From contig NZ_JAAGOA010000005.1 in NCBI RefSeq assembly GCF_010550675.1, forward strand, positions 1 to 64,000: a stretch of DNA of 64,000 nt, given 5' to 3'. Within the stretch, counting starts at the first letter, position 1. Each line of letters starts with the position of its first letter. Shown in pieces: positions 8,087-17,581 of this stretch. This DNA is from Phytoactinopolyspora halotolerans (GTDB lineage Bacteria; Actinomycetota; Actinomycetes; Jiangellales; Jiangellaceae). Made by a program: the position numbers and the translations under genes. The notes beneath the pieces were generated by a model. It was not told the DNA's origin, did not search any database, and saw only the letters and a list, made by a program, of their open reading frames with translations.

Positions 8087-9370
8087 ATGGGGGCATGCCA
8101 GACAGAGTCAATGGCCGGCCGCGAAGCCAGTGGTGACGCGATGTCCCGACGGGTCTACGCCGGCACCAACCATCAGGGCGTGAAGCAGGGCAACCGGGGC
8201 GCGGTGTTCCGTGCCATCCATGCCCTCGGCCCCATCGCCCGGATGGAGATCGCCGAGCACACCGGTCTCAATCCCGGGACGGTCTCCCGGATCGTCGACG
8301 AGCTGATCGACAACGGACTGGCTCGGGACACGGGCCTCAGGTCGGCCACCGGCGCCGGACGGCGAGCCGCCGACCTCGAGGTGGTCCCGTCCGCCCGGTA
8401 CGCACTCGGACTCGACGTCGCTCGAAGCGCGGTCACCGGCGCCGTGGTGGACCTGACAGGCCGGGTGAGTGAACGCGTCGTCGTTCCGATCCCGGTGACG
8501 ACGACGGACGCGGCCGACGCTCAGGTGACCGAGGATGTCGTCGAACGCCTGATGAATTCGATGCCTGCGGACGAGCGAGAACGTCTGGTCGGCATCGGTG
8601 TCGGCATGCCCGCTCCGGTCAGCGCCCGTACCGGACGCCACCTACCGATGGACCACGCGGCCGAGTGGCGGCACTCCGAGCTCGGGCCTGAACTGGAACG
8701 ACGATGGCGGCTGCCCACCCATGTGGACAACAACGCCAACACCGCCGCACTTGCTGAACTGTGGTTCGGCGCCGGACGCGGCGTCGACGACTTCCTCCTG
8801 GTCAATCTGAGCGTCGGCATCGGCGCCGGACTTGTCCTCTCCGGCGAGCTCTACCGCGGCGACCACGACCTCGCCGGGGAGATCGGTCATGTCGCCGTCG
8901 ACATCAACGGACCGACGTGCGAGTGCGGCAACGTGGGGTGTCTGCACGCCTACGCATCGGTCTCCGCCGTGCTGGAACGGGTACGCACCGAACTCGACGG
9001 CGGGCGAGCGTCGAGCCTACGCGACCAGCCGCAGCCGCTGACCATCGAGGCGGTGATCGCGGCGGCACGCTCCGGAGACCCGCTGACCGCCGATATCCTC
9101 GCCGACGTCGCCCGGTACGTCGCCGCCGCCGTCAGCAGCATCGCCTACACCGTGGACCCGCAGCTGATCCTGGTCGGCAGGGAGCTGCCCACCGCGGGCG
9201 ATGCCTTCCTGACACCGTTCATCACCGAGCTGCGACAGCGCCTGTTTCCGGTGGTCCGGGACAGCGTCCGGATCCAGGCGACGACGGTCCAGGCCGCACC
9301 CGTAGTCGGCGCCGCGATCCTCGCCCTGCGGACCTTCTTCGATTCACCCCTTTCACGGCAGCATGCGTAA
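8087..9370 (+). CDS. ROK-family transcriptional regulator
   Basis: An N-terminal winged helix-turn-helix (IARMEIAEHTGLNPGTVSRIVDELIDNG) precedes an ASKHA sugar-kinase-like domain starting near ALGLDVARSAVTGAVVDL. The ROK zinc motif CECGNVGCLHAYAS and the GEIGHVAVD segment are present, so it should bind a sugar or sugar phosphate and regulate transcription rather than act only as a kinase. The first ATG (8087) has no clear ribosome-binding site and abuts a possible -10; the ATGs at 8111 and 8141 (MSRRVYAGTN) are realistic alternatives. Divergence from the sulfatase suggests it controls that gene and itself. Confidence 0.9.
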   Translation: MGACQTESMAGREASGDAMSRRVYAGTNHQGVKQGNRGAVFRAIHALGPIARMEIAEHTGLNPGTVSRIVDELIDNGLARDTGLRSATGAGRRAADLEVVPSARYALGLDVARSAVTGAVVDLTGRVSERVVVPIPVTTTDAADAQVTEDVVERLMNSMPADERERLVGIGVGMPAPVSARTGRHLPMDHAAEWRHSELGPELERRWRLPTHVDNNANTAALAELWFGAGRGVDDFLLVNLSVGIGAGLVLSGELYRGDHDLAGEIGHVAVDINGPTCECGNVGCLHAYASVSAVLERVRTELDGGRASSLRDQPQPLTIEAVIAAARSGDPLTADILADVARYVAAAVSSIAYTVDPQLILVGRELPTAGDAFLTPFITELRQRLFPVVRDSVRIQATTVQAAPVVGAAILALRTFFDSPLSRQHA

Positions 9371-9400
9371 GCAAACGTATGTATTCAGATTCAATATTAA

Positions 9401-9420
9401 GTTGCTGCATGCAAGTCTCG
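9401..9420. promoter_or_regulatory. Second copy of the putative ROK-region motif
   Basis: GTTGCT - eight variable bases - N - TCTCG-type segment matching 12 of 20 positions of 8056-8075. It contains a TGCATGCA core and lies about 55 bp upstream of the small ORF at 9476. The match is too short to be decisive. Confidence 0.25.
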
Positions 9421-9475
9421 ATGTTAAGCTCTCGTCGCGCACCAACGGTCCTTCTACCTCAGCGAGGAGGCGTCG

Positions 9476-9643
9476 ATGGACCAGAACGACGAAGATCACT
9501 TCAGGCGGATCCACCTGGTCCAACAAGTAGACCGCGCCAGGGAGCTCGTCGAGCACTACTTTGACGGTATCCACTTCTATATTGACCAGATCGAGAAAGA
9601 CAGCCGAGAGATCGGCATGCTCAACGAGCGATTGGGAGGTTGA
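9476..9643 (+). CDS. Small acidic/amphipathic hypothetical protein (55 aa)
   Basis: An ATG at 9476 preceded at good distance by a strong GAGGAGG ribosome-binding site opens a 55-codon frame (begins MDQNDEDHFRRIHLVQQVDR, ends LNERLGG). The product is rich in charged residues and predicted to be one long helix or coiled coil. It is followed after one base by the next small ORF, whose ribosome-binding site (GGGAGG) lies in its last codons. I do not recognise the family. The strong ribosome-binding site and tight spacing argue that it is real. Confidence 0.6.
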   Translation: MDQNDEDHFRRIHLVQQVDRARELVEHYFDGIHFYIDQIEKDSREIGMLNERLGG

Positions 9644-9644
9644 C

Positions 9645-9848
9645 ATGGACATCGCCGTTCAGGAGCTACGAGACCTGATCCGCCGCGACCACGAGCGGAC
9701 CATAGCGGAGTACCAGGCCTTCGCGGACGAGGCGGCCATCATCGGAGACGAGAAGGGACGCGCCTGGTATCAGAAGCTGGCCGACCGTGGGCGGCAGACC
9801 AAGTACCCCTGGGAGGAGGGCTACCGCTGGAGGAGCACCGACGAGTGA
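9645..9848 (+). CDS. Small hypothetical protein (67 aa)
   Basis: An ATG at 9645 follows the stop of the preceding small ORF by one base and is preceded by GGGAGG. The 67-residue product has a helical N-terminal half (MDIAVQELRDLIRRDHERTI, then AEYQAFADEAAIIGDEKGRAWYQKL) and a C-terminal aromatic/charged segment (KYPWEEGYRWRSTDE). No catalytic motif is visible and I do not recognise the family. The pair probably forms a co-translated unit; a regulatory or protein-binding role is possible but unproven. Confidence 0.6.
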   Translation: MDIAVQELRDLIRRDHERTIAEYQAFADEAAIIGDEKGRAWYQKLADRGRQTKYPWEEGYRWRSTDE

Positions 9849-9862
9849 GCAGGTAGCGCCGC

Positions 9863-10321
9863 ATGCTGTGGGCGGTCGTGTGGGTCGTCCACCTGGGGCT
9901 GCTCGCCGCTTGGCTCGGCTCGATGCTGTACAGCCTGGTCATCGTCCAGCCACGGGCACACCGGTTCTTCGCTGCTGATGACGACCGGCTGGAAGAGTTC
10001 CTGACAGTTGTCGGCTCGGGAAACCGTCGGCCCGTCGTCGCGCTGATCACCGGACTGTTCGTGTCCCTCGCCGTGATACCGATCGCTGATACGCCCAGGG
10101 CACCACAGGCAATCCTTTATGCCGTCGAAGGTGGCTTGCTGGTGGCAGCCGCAGTCGTCTTCGCTCGCGTCTCCTGGTGGCTGTGGCCGCGCCGGGTGTT
10201 CGCGCTGGCCGAGGAGCGTCCCCGGCATCGGATCTCCCTGCGTCGGCATGCCTTCGCGATGGTGGGCCTTACCGGCGCGGCGTTCGTCGTCGCCGTCACC
10301 GCGCTCACAACCGCCTCGTGA
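9863..10321 (+). CDS. Four-helix integral membrane protein, CopD-like topology
   Basis: The 152-residue product has about four hydrophobic segments: residues 3-25 (WAVVWVVHLGLLAAWLGSML), about 56-74, about 83-105 and about 128-150. A His (residue 10) in the first helix and conserved-looking Arg/His residues between helices recall the copper-resistance D/DUF-type small membrane proteins, but the similarity is of topology only. It starts 14 bp after the small ORF at 9645-9848 and may be in the same transcript. It converges on glmS with a 69-bp gap and no obvious terminator hairpin. Confidence 0.7.
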   Translation: MLWAVVWVVHLGLLAAWLGSMLYSLVIVQPRAHRFFAADDDRLEEFLTVVGSGNRRPVVALITGLFVSLAVIPIADTPRAPQAILYAVEGGLLVAAAVVFARVSWWLWPRRVFALAEERPRHRISLRRHAFAMVGLTGAAFVVAVTALTTAS

Positions 10322-10390
10322 AGTGCTGCGATCAGAACGAGCGGGGCGAGGCTACGCACCGCTACCGCATATGAGGTCGACGATGGGCCG

Positions 10391-12238
10391 CTATTCGACG
10401 GTGACGCTCTTGGCCAGGTTCCTGGGCTGGTCAACGTCGAAGCCCCGGGCGCTCGCCATCTCGCAGGCGAACACCTGCAGCGGAACCGTGGCGACAACCG
10501 GCTGCAGCAGGGTGGGGCACTCCGGGACGCGGACGAGATGATCCGCGTACGGCGCGACCGCCTCGTCGCCCTCCTCGGCGATGACGATCGTACGGGCGCC
10601 CCGGGCACGGATCTCCTGAATGTTGCTGACGATCTTGTCGTGCAGCACTGACCGGCCGCGCGGCGACGGAACGACGACGATCACCGGCATCCCGCTCTCG
10701 ATCAGCGCGATCGGGCCGTGCTTCAACTCCCCGGCCGCGAACCCCTCCGCGTGCATGTAGGCGAGCTCCTTGAGTTTGAGCGCGCCCTCCAGCGCCACCG
10801 GGAAGCCGACGTGGCGGCCGAGGAAGAGCACCGACGTCGCGCCGGCCAGCTCGCGGGCCAGCGAGCGCACCGGTTCCATCGTCTCCAGCACCTGATCCAC
10901 CTTCGACGGCAGGTCGGAGAGGTCCCGGACGACGGACCCGATCTCGTCACCCCACTTGGTTCCGCGCACCTGGCCCAGGTACAGGCCCACCAGGTAGCAG
11001 GCGATGAGCTGGGTGAGGAACGCCTTGGTCGAGGCCACCGCCACCTCGGGGCCGGCGTGCGTGTACAGCACGGCGTCCGATTCGCGCGGGATCGTGGCGC
11101 CGTTCGTGTTGCAGACGGCGAGCACGCGGGCACCCTGCTCACGCGCGTAACGCAGCGCCATGAGGGTGTCCATCGTCTCCCCGGACTGGCTGATCGCGAT
11201 GACCAGTGTCTGTCGCCCCACCACCGGGTCGCGGTACCGGAACTCGCTGGCCAGCTCCACCTCACAGGGCACGCGGGTCCAATGTTCGATGGCGTACTTG
11301 GCCACCAGCCCGGCGTGATAGGCGGTGCCGCAGGCGACGACCACCACCTTGTCGATCTCGCGGAGCTCCTCGTCGGAGAGGCGCATCTGGTCCAGCGACA
11401 GTTCGCCGTCCGCGCCGATCCGACCGAGCAGCGTGTCGGCGACCGCCTTCGGCTGCTCGGCGATCTCCTTGAGCATGAAGTAGTCGTAGCCGTCCTTGGC
11501 CGCCGCTGAGGCATCCCAGTCGACGTGGAAACGACGCTCCGCGACGGGCGCCCCGCGTACGTCGGTGAGAGTGACGCCATCCGGCGTGATCTCGACCACC
11601 TGCCCGTCGCCGACCTCCAGCGCCTCGCGGGTGTGCGCGATGAACGCCGAGACGTCGGAGGCCAGGAAGTTCTCCCCGTCGCCGAGCCCGACCACCAGCG
11701 GTGAGTTACGTCGCGCCGCGACCACCCGGTCCGGCACCTCGGCGTGAACGGCCAGCAGCGTGAAGGCGCCCTCCAGGCGCAGGCAGACCGCACGCATGGC
11801 GTCGGCCAGGTTCGCTCCGGCGGCCACCTCCGCCGCCAGCAGATGCGCCACCACCTCGGTGTCCGTGTCCGAGGCGAAGCTCACACCCGCGCTCTCCAGC
11901 TCGCTCCGCAGGCGGGCGAAGTTCTCGATGATGCCGTTGTGGATGACCGCGACCCGGCCGGACTCGTCGAGATGCGGGTGGGCGTTGCGATCGTTGGGTG
12001 CGCCGTGGGTGGCCCACCGGGTGTGTCCCAGGCCGGTCGACGCCGCCGGCAGTGGCGACTCGTGCAGTGCCTTCTCCAGGTTGGCGAGCTTGCCTGCACG
12101 CTTGGTCGACGCGAGCGCGCCGTCCGCGACCACGGCGATGCCCGCCGAGTCATATCCCCGGTACTCCAGCCTCCGCAGCCCTTCGACCACCACCTCGGTC
12201 GCCGAACGGCTGCCCACGTATCCCACGATGCCGCACAC
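10391..12238 (-). CDS. glmS: Glutamine-fructose-6-phosphate aminotransferase (isomerizing)
   Basis: Makes glucosamine-6-phosphate, the first committed step to UDP-GlcNAc. The GTG start at 12238 places the catalytic Cys immediately after the initiator ([11 protein letters not shown]), as required for an N-terminal-nucleophile glutaminase. The glutaminase half ends near residue 240; two SIS sugar-isomerase domains follow ([39 protein letters not shown]) and the C-terminus is [13 protein letters not shown], diagnostic of GlmS. Length 615 residues is normal. It is divergent from coaA across 81 bp. Its product feeds GlmM in the same region. Confidence 0.97.
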   Translation of the reverse strand: MCGIVGYVGSRSATEVVVEGLRRLEYRGYDSAGIAVVADGALASTKRAGKLANLEKALHESPLPAASTGLGHTRWATHGAPNDRNAHPHLDESGRVAVIHNGIIENFARLRSELESAGVSFASDTDTEVVAHLLAAEVAAGANLADAMRAVCLRLEGAFTLLAVHAEVPDRVVAARRNSPLVVGLGDGENFLASDVSAFIAHTREALEVGDGQVVEITPDGVTLTDVRGAPVAERRFHVDWDASAAAKDGYDYFMLKEIAEQPKAVADTLLGRIGADGELSLDQMRLSDEELREIDKVVVVACGTAYHAGLVAKYAIEHWTRVPCEVELASEFRYRDPVVGRQTLVIAISQSGETMDTLMALRYAREQGARVLAVCNTNGATIPRESDAVLYTHAGPEVAVASTKAFLTQLIACYLVGLYLGQVRGTKWGDEIGSVVRDLSDLPSKVDQVLETMEPVRSLARELAGATSVLFLGRHVGFPVALEGALKLKELAYMHAEGFAAGELKHGPIALIESGMPVIVVVPSPRGRSVLHDKIVSNIQEIRARGARTIVIAEEGDEAVAPYADHLVRVPECPTLLQPVVATVPLQVFACEMASARGFDVDQPRNLAKSVTVE

Positions 12239-12319
12239 GCGGGCCAGCGTAGCCCTTCCTCCCCACCGGAGACACCTGAGGCATCGTGCCTGCCGCATCC
12301 GGGGCAGAATGGGCACGCT

Positions 12320-13273
12320 ATGGCTGAGAACGCAGGCGGGCCGCTGTCGCCCTTCGTCGACATGAACCGGTCCGAGTGGGCCCGGCTTCGCGACCAGACC
12401 CCGCTCCCGCTCACCGCGGACGAGTTGGAGGAGTTGCGCGGGCTCGGCGACGAGGTGGACCTGGACGAGGTCCGAGATATCTACCTGCCGCTGTCACGCC
12501 TGCTCAACCTCCGTGTCACCGCCACGGCCCGGCTGCACGCGGCCACCACGACGTTCCTCGGCTCGTTCGTCGAACGCACGCCGTTCGTGATCGGTATCGC
12601 GGGGTCCGTCGCCGTCGGCAAGTCGACGATCGCCAGGCTGCTCCGGCTGTTGCTGGCGCGCTGGCCGGACCATCCCCGGGTATCCCTGGTGACCACGGAC
12701 GGCTTCCTGCTGCCGAACGCGGAACTCGAACGACGCGGGCTGCTGGAACGCAAGGGCTTCCCGGAGTCCTACGACCGGCGAGCGCTGCTGCGCTTCGTGG
12801 CCTCCGTGAAGTCCGGAGCCGAGGAGGTCGGCGCACCGGTCTACTCACACCTGACATACGACATCGTCCCCGGCGAGCAGGTGGTGTTGAAACACCCGGA
12901 CATCGTCCTGATCGAAGGGCTGAATGTGCTGCAGCCCGCACGGGCGCGGGGCAACGGGGTCTCCGGCCTGGCGGTCAGCGATTTCTTCGACTTCTCCATC
13001 TATGTCGACGCCGCCCCGGAAGACATCCGACGCTGGTACGTACGCCGATTCCTGCGGCTGCGGGAGACCGCGTTCCGCCGGCCGGAGTCGTACTTCCGCC
13101 GCTATGCCGACCTGGACCATGACGCGGCGGTCGCCCGCGCCGAGCACCTCTGGGACCACATCAACGGCCCCAACCTGGACCAGAACATCGTGCCGACCCG
13201 GGGACGCGCCACGCTGGTGCTGACCAAGAGCGCGGACCACGCCGTCGAGCGCATCCGGCTCCGCAAGATCTAG
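12320..13273 (+). CDS. coaA: Type I pantothenate kinase
   Basis: Phosphorylates pantothenate in CoA synthesis. The 317-residue product shows the P-loop [17 protein letters not shown] (about residues 96-112), [26 protein letters not shown] and [10 protein letters not shown], all diagnostic of CoaA of the PRK-like kinase family. The ATG at 12320 begins [20 protein letters not shown], typical of actinobacterial CoaA. It is divergent from glmS and followed after 56 bp by a ThuA-like gene. Confidence 0.97.
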   Translation: MAENAGGPLSPFVDMNRSEWARLRDQTPLPLTADELEELRGLGDEVDLDEVRDIYLPLSRLLNLRVTATARLHAATTTFLGSFVERTPFVIGIAGSVAVGKSTIARLLRLLLARWPDHPRVSLVTTDGFLLPNAELERRGLLERKGFPESYDRRALLRFVASVKSGAEEVGAPVYSHLTYDIVPGEQVVLKHPDIVLIEGLNVLQPARARGNGVSGLAVSDFFDFSIYVDAAPEDIRRWYVRRFLRLRETAFRRPESYFRRYADLDHDAAVARAEHLWDHINGPNLDQNIVPTRGRATLVLTKSADHAVERIRLRKI

Positions 13274-13329
13274 AGGGGTGACATGAGGGGTTACGGACAG
13301 GTTCCGGAGGCACCTGAGATGATCAGTAC

Positions 13330-14028
13330 ATGACTCGCCTGCTTGTCTTCTCCAAGACCACCGGCTTCCGTCATGACTCGATCGAGCCGGGCGTCGCCGC
13401 CCTGGAGAGTCTCACCTCCGCCGACGGTCTCGCCGTCGACGCCACCGAGGACGCATCCGCGTTCACCGCGGAGAATCTCGCCAGGTACGGCAGCGTGGTC
13501 TTCCTGTCCAGCTCCGGAGAGGTCTTCGACGACCGTCAACGGGCCGCGCTGCAGGCGTACGTGCTCGGTGGCGGAGGGTACGTGGGGATCCACGCCGCGT
13601 CGACGACCGAGTACGACTGGCCGTTCTACGGCGAGCTGGCGGGAGCCCGCTTCGACGGGCATCCAGAGGTCCAGCAGGCGACCATGACGGTTCACGATCA
13701 CGACCACCCGGCTACCGCGCACCTCGATCGGACCTGGGTATGGACGGACGAGTGGTACAACGTCCGGGACGGGCCGCGGCTGGGTGCCCACACCCTGCTG
13801 TCGGTCGACGAGTCCACGTACACGGGCGGGACGATGGGTGCCGAACACCCGATCGCGTGGTGCCACCACGTCGGGGACGGCCGCTGTTTCTACACCGCAC
13901 TCGGCCACCCGGCCGAGGCGTACACCGAGCCCACGTTCCAGGCGCACCTGCTGGGTGGCATCAGATGGGTGCTGCGCTCGGACGCGGAGTCTGGTGTGCC
14001 ATCACCACACGTCTCCCGTAGGCCCTAG
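13330..14028 (+). CDS. ThuA-like domain protein (glutamine-amidotransferase-like fold)
   Basis: The 232 residues form one ThuA domain: LLVFSKTTGFRHDSI at the start, VVFLSSSGEVFDDRQRAAL, YVLGGGGYVGIHAASTTEYDWPFY, and PIAWCHHVGDGRCFYTALGHPAEAY near the end. ThuA proteins occur in sugar (trehalose/maltose, inositol) utilisation loci and as secreted fusion domains; the biochemical activity is generally unclear. This copy is stand-alone and has no signal peptide. It sits 9 bp upstream of the PP2C gene, so the two may be co-transcribed. Confidence 0.87.
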   Translation: MTRLLVFSKTTGFRHDSIEPGVAALESLTSADGLAVDATEDASAFTAENLARYGSVVFLSSSGEVFDDRQRAALQAYVLGGGGYVGIHAASTTEYDWPFYGELAGARFDGHPEVQQATMTVHDHDHPATAHLDRTWVWTDEWYNVRDGPRLGAHTLLSVDESTYTGGTMGAEHPIAWCHHVGDGRCFYTALGHPAEAYTEPTFQAHLLGGIRWVLRSDAESGVPSPHVSRRP

Positions 14029-14037
14029 GGTGTACTC

Positions 14038-14841
14038 ATGCATGTGCGCTACGTGGCGCGTTCGGACGTGGGTCTCGGTCGCGAAGGTAACGAAGATGCA
14101 GGGATCGCCGCTCCGTACGTGCTGGCGGTGGCCGACGGAATGGGTGGTCATGCTGCGGGTGAGGTCGCCAGCCAGGCGGCGGTGTACGCGATCGCTCAGT
14201 CCGCTCCGGCGATCGTCGACGCGTCTCCGCTCGACGCGATGATGTCAATGCTCAGTGCCGCCAACGAGCAGATCGGCCGGATGGCGGCGGAGAAGCCGGA
14301 GCAGGAGGGGATGGGGACCACGGCCACCGTCGTCCTCACCGGCGGTTCGCGGCTGCCGCGTGGCCACATCGCACTCGGCCACATCGGAGACTCCCGGGGG
14401 TACCTGCTCAGTGGCGGCGAGCTCCGGCAGATCACCAACGATCACACGTTCGTGCAGACTCTGGTCGACGATGCGCAGATCACGCCGTCCGAAGCGCGCA
14501 CGCATCCGGCTCGCTCCGTGGTCACCAAGGTGTTGCAGGGACAGCACCCGGTCGAGCCCGATCTGGCCATGGTCGAGGTGGACCCAGGCGACCGCATCCT
14601 GCTGTGCAGCGACGGGCTCACCGACGTCGTGACGGACGACGTGATCGAGTGGACGCTGGCGACGATCTCGGAGACCGAGGCGGCCGCCGACGAACTGATC
14701 CGGCTGGGACTGCACGGTGGCGCACCGGACAATGTGACGGTGATACTCGCCGACGTCGTCGATCTCGACGACGCACCGCCGGATAGCAACGGGGCGGCCC
14801 CGACCTACCTGGTCGGGGCCGCGGCCGGAGAGACACGGTGA
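14038..14841 (+). CDS. PP2C-family serine/threonine phosphatase
   Basis: A soluble PPM phosphatase of 267 residues. Metal-binding and catalytic motifs are SDVGLGREGNEDA, VADGMGGHAAGEVAS, GHIGDSRGYLL, LCSDGLTDVVTDD and GAPDNVTVILADV. It resembles the catalytic domain of actinobacterial PstP but lacks the transmembrane and extracellular part. A short Pro/Ala-rich tail follows the domain. No kinase gene is adjacent. A perfect 10-bp hairpin lies within its last codons. Confidence 0.92.
   Translation: MHVRYVARSDVGLGREGNEDAGIAAPYVLAVADGMGGHAAGEVASQAAVYAIAQSAPAIVDASPLDAMMSMLSAANEQIGRMAAEKPEQEGMGTTATVVLTGGSRLPRGHIALGHIGDSRGYLLSGGELRQITNDHTFVQTLVDDAQITPSEARTHPARSVVTKVLQGQHPVEPDLAMVEVDPGDRILLCSDGLTDVVTDDVIEWTLATISETEAAADELIRLGLHGGAPDNVTVILADVVDLDDAPPDSNGAAPTYLVGAAAGETR
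14796..14820. terminator. Hairpin overlapping the 3' end of the PP2C gene
   Basis: Perfect 10-bp GC stem (GGCCCCGACC / GGTCGGGGCC) with a 5-nt loop, 21 nt before the PP2C stop codon and facing the convergent GNAT gene. There is no T-tract, so it is a weak or non-canonical terminator candidate, or a stabilising 3' structure. Confidence 0.45.
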
Positions 14842-14884
14842 GCTGGGTCATCCGGCCGGGTCGCCGACCACCGCATCGGGGCGG

Positions 14885-15877
14885 TCAGAGATCTCGCTGG
14901 TAGCCCGGGGTCCAGCCCTCAACCCGGTATCCGAGTGTCTCGTTGATGCTGATCATGTGGTTGTTCGAGTCCGCGTTCCAGGTCCAGATCGCCTCGACCC
15001 CCGGACGCGCGGCCAACAGGTTCCGCAGGTTCGCCGCCTTCAGCAACAGCCCGAGCCGGTGCCCCCGATGCGCGGGATCCACCAAGGTGGTGTCCTGGTA
15101 GGCGGCTGCGTCACTGTCGTCGGCGAGCACGATCCGGGTCACACCGGCCATCGTTCCGTCCGGCGCCATCGCCACCGCTGTCCAGTTACTCCGGCCCATT
15201 CGCTCAGTGCGCTCTTCCGAACGGCGGACCCGCGCCTCGTCCCAGACCTCCGGCTCATATTCGAGTTCACCGAGCGGGGCGTCGGTCGACATCCGCGCCT
15301 CGAGGCGCGCGTACTCCTCCACGTACTCCGCCGGTACCCGGCCTCGCCAGGTCAGGATCTGGTAGTCAGTGGCGTACTGCTTCGCGTGGTCCTCGGCCTT
15401 GGCGATCGCATCGAGGTCGAACGGTGTCCGCTGCACCCGCGCGATCTCCACGATGCGCTGGGTGAAGCCGTGGTGTTCGAGGAATTCGGTGCCCGCGGTG
15501 GCCTGGCGCTGTGACGGCGCGTCCAGATACGTGAGCAGACTGGTCCGGGAGTGTTCGCGCGCGCACTCCCGCACGGTGTCCAGGAGAGCGGTACCGATGC
15601 CCTGTCGCCTGGCCTCGGGCCGGACGAAGATCTCCAGTTCGGCCAGCTTCAGGTTGTCCCGCAGCGGCAGAGCCAGCTGAGCCGCCCCCACCACCCGGCC
15701 ATTCTCCTCGGCGATCCAGAGCTTGCGAGCCGAATGCTCGTGCGGCTCGTGCACGACCCGGAGTTCACGCTCCGAGAAGTGCGGCCCGTTCGGGAAGTCC
15801 GCCTCGGTGGCGCAGCGGTGGACGTCATACCACGCGGAGAAGTCGGCGTCGGCGACGGTGATGGACCGGATCTGCAT
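14885..15877 (-). CDS. Tandem-GNAT N-acetyltransferase
   Basis: The 330-residue protein contains two GNAT folds. The first (about residues 1-155) is complete with an acetyl-CoA-binding loop EIFVRPEARRQGIGTALLDT. The second (about 165-330) is more divergent but keeps a Q/RxxGxG-like TTLVDPAHRGHRLGLLLKAA and a NxxMISINETLGYRVEGW segment. This arrangement resembles mycothiol synthase MshD and related tandem acetyltransferases, but the motifs are not enough to assign MshD. It converges on PP2C and has a large structured inverted repeat upstream. Confidence 0.87.
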   Translation of the reverse strand: MQIRSITVADADFSAWYDVHRCATEADFPNGPHFSERELRVVHEPHEHSARKLWIAEENGRVVGAAQLALPLRDNLKLAELEIFVRPEARRQGIGTALLDTVRECAREHSRTSLLTYLDAPSQRQATAGTEFLEHHGFTQRIVEIARVQRTPFDLDAIAKAEDHAKQYATDYQILTWRGRVPAEYVEEYARLEARMSTDAPLGELEYEPEVWDEARVRRSEERTERMGRSNWTAVAMAPDGTMAGVTRIVLADDSDAAAYQDTTLVDPAHRGHRLGLLLKAANLRNLLAARPGVEAIWTWNADSNNHMISINETLGYRVEGWTPGYQRDL

Positions 15878-15967
15878 GCTCTAAGCGTGAGGTGTCCACC
15901 CGCGCCACGGCAACAGATTTTCGCGCCCACCAGCTGAGGCTCTCAGAGAGGGGAGACCGTACGCGGA

Positions 15968-16128
15968 GGCGGGGAGGGAGTATTTCCCGGCCAGGGTAGG
16001 CGCGGGCGTCGGCCTGTGAGGAGCGCCCCCGGGGTCCCCGCAAAGTATCCGAGCGTCAGCGAGAGACTTTGTGGGGTGGGAGCGACGATCTGACCGCGGG
16101 CGAGGCCGGGACATACTCCCTCCCCGCC
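15968..16128. repeat. 161-bp nested inverted-repeat element between glmM and the GNAT gene
   Basis: The outer arms at 15968-15992 and 16104-16128 are complementary at 24 of 25 positions (arm begins GGCGGGGAGGGAGTAT). Nested within is a second hairpin, 16036-16046 with 16066-16076 (CCCCGCAAAGT / ACTTTGTGGGG, 10 of 11 Watson-Crick plus one G-T pair in RNA) around a 19-nt loop. The element fills most of the 264-bp gap and starts 13 bp after the glmM stop. It could be a MITE-like insertion, a structured RNA in the glmM 3' UTR or GNAT 5' UTR, or a processing/termination structure. Confidence 0.8.
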
Positions 16129-16141
16129 GGTCCCCAAAGCT

Positions 16142-17488
16142 TCACAGCGCGAGCGTCGACTCCACGGCCGCAGCGAGCCGGCCGGCGACCGCGTCCGCCT
16201 GATCCAGGGTTGCCGCCTCGACCATCACCCGCACCACCGGTTCGGTCCCGGACGGCCGCAGCAACACCCGGCCGGTCTCACCGAGCTCGGCCTCCGCCCG
16301 CGTCACCGCGTCGCGCACCCCGTGGTCCGTGGCGACTCGCGCCTTGTCCACGCCGGAGACGTTCACCAGTACCTGAGGCAGCCGCTGCATCACGCCGGCG
16401 AGTTCAGCCAGCGGGCGACCGGTATGCGCCACCCGCGCCAGCAGGTGCGCCGCGGTCAGCACGCCGTCTCCCGTGGTCACGTGGTCGAGCAGGATCAGAT
16501 GGCCGGACTGCTCACCGCCCAGACCGTAGCCGCCTTCCCGCATCGCCTCCAGGACGTACCGGTCACCGACCGCCGTGTCGACGACGGTGATCCCAGCCTC
16601 CCGCATGGCCAGCCGCAGGCCCTCGTTGGACATGACGGTGGCCACCACGGTCTGGTGCCGCAGGGTGCCCTCCTCGTGCATGGCGAGCGCGAGGATGGCG
16701 AGGATCTGGTCCCCGTCCACGACCTTTCCGGCCGCATCGACGGCGAGACAGCGGTCGGCGTCGCCGTCGTGCGCGATACCCACATCGGCACCATGCTCCA
16801 CCACCGCCGCGGCGAGGCTCTCGATGTGTGTCGAACCACAGCCGTCGTTGATGTTGAGACCATCAGGTTCGGCACAGACCGCCACCACGTCCGCCCCGAG
16901 GTGGCGGAGCACCTCCGGCGCGGCCCGGTAGGCGGCGCCATGTGCGCAGTCGACGACGACCTTCAGACCGTCCAGCCGGTGCGGGACCGTGCTTGCGACG
17001 TGTTCGACGTAGGCATCCAGGCCCTGCGGATGCTTTCTGATCCGGCCGACGTCCGCTCCGGTCGGGCGCTTCCACGGTTCGCGCATCCGGGACTCGATCG
17101 CGTCCTCGAGCGCATCCTCCAGCTTGTGGCCGCCCTTGGTGAAGAACTTGATGCCGTTGTCCGGCATCGGGTTGTGGCTGGCCGACAGCATCACGCCCAG
17201 TTCGGCATCGAGCCGGCCGGTGAGGTAGGCGACCGCCGGCGTGGGGAGTATGCCCACCCGGAGCACATCAAGGCCGGCGCTGGCCAGACCAGCCACCACG
17301 GCGGCTTCCAGAAACTCGCCGGAGGCCCGGGTGTCGCGGCCGACCACCGCCGTGGGCCGGTCACTGCCGAAGGCGCCCGCCTCGCCGAGAACGTGCGCCG
17401 CGGCAACCGACAGATCCAGGGCGAGTTCCGCCGTGAGATCGACATTCGCCAACCCGCGCACCCCGTCGGTACCGAAGAGACGTGCCAC
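16142..17488 (-). CDS. glmM: Phosphoglucosamine mutase
   Basis: Converts GlcN-6-P to GlcN-1-P for UDP-GlcNAc. The GTG at 17488 starts [15 protein letters not shown], preceded by GAGGAGAAGG. The active-site phosphoserine loop is [19 protein letters not shown], the metal loop is [11 protein letters not shown], the sugar loop GGEQSGH, and the phosphate loop [15 protein letters not shown]. At 448 residues it is full length. It follows rplM-rpsI, the usual actinobacterial order, with a hairpin between rpsI and glmM that may attenuate read-through. Confidence 0.97.
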   Translation of the reverse strand: MARLFGTDGVRGLANVDLTAELALDLSVAAAHVLGEAGAFGSDRPTAVVGRDTRASGEFLEAAVVAGLASAGLDVLRVGILPTPAVAYLTGRLDAELGVMLSASHNPMPDNGIKFFTKGGHKLEDALEDAIESRMREPWKRPTGADVGRIRKHPQGLDAYVEHVASTVPHRLDGLKVVVDCAHGAAYRAAPEVLRHLGADVVAVCAEPDGLNINDGCGSTHIESLAAAVVEHGADVGIAHDGDADRCLAVDAAGKVVDGDQILAILALAMHEEGTLRHQTVVATVMSNEGLRLAMREAGITVVDTAVGDRYVLEAMREGGYGLGGEQSGHLILLDHVTTGDGVLTAAHLLARVAHTGRPLAELAGVMQRLPQVLVNVSGVDKARVATDHGVRDAVTRAEAELGETGRVLLRPSGTEPVVRVMVEAATLDQADAVAGRLAAAVESTLAL

Positions 17489-17510
17489 GTGCCTTCTCCT
17501 CACATACAGC

Positions 17511-17547
17511 TCGGCCCCGGAGTGACGACTCGTTCCCCCGGGGCCGA
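17511..17547. terminator. GC-rich hairpin between rpsI and glmM
   Basis: TCGGCCCCGG (17511-17520) pairs perfectly with CCGGGGCCGA (17538-17547) around a 17-nt loop. On the leftward transcript it lies after rpsI and before glmM. There is no U-tract, so partial termination or an mRNA-stability element is more likely than a full stop. Confidence 0.5.
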
Positions 17548-17581
17548 ACCTGCTGAATTGTGTTGTTGTGCGCCAGGCGCC

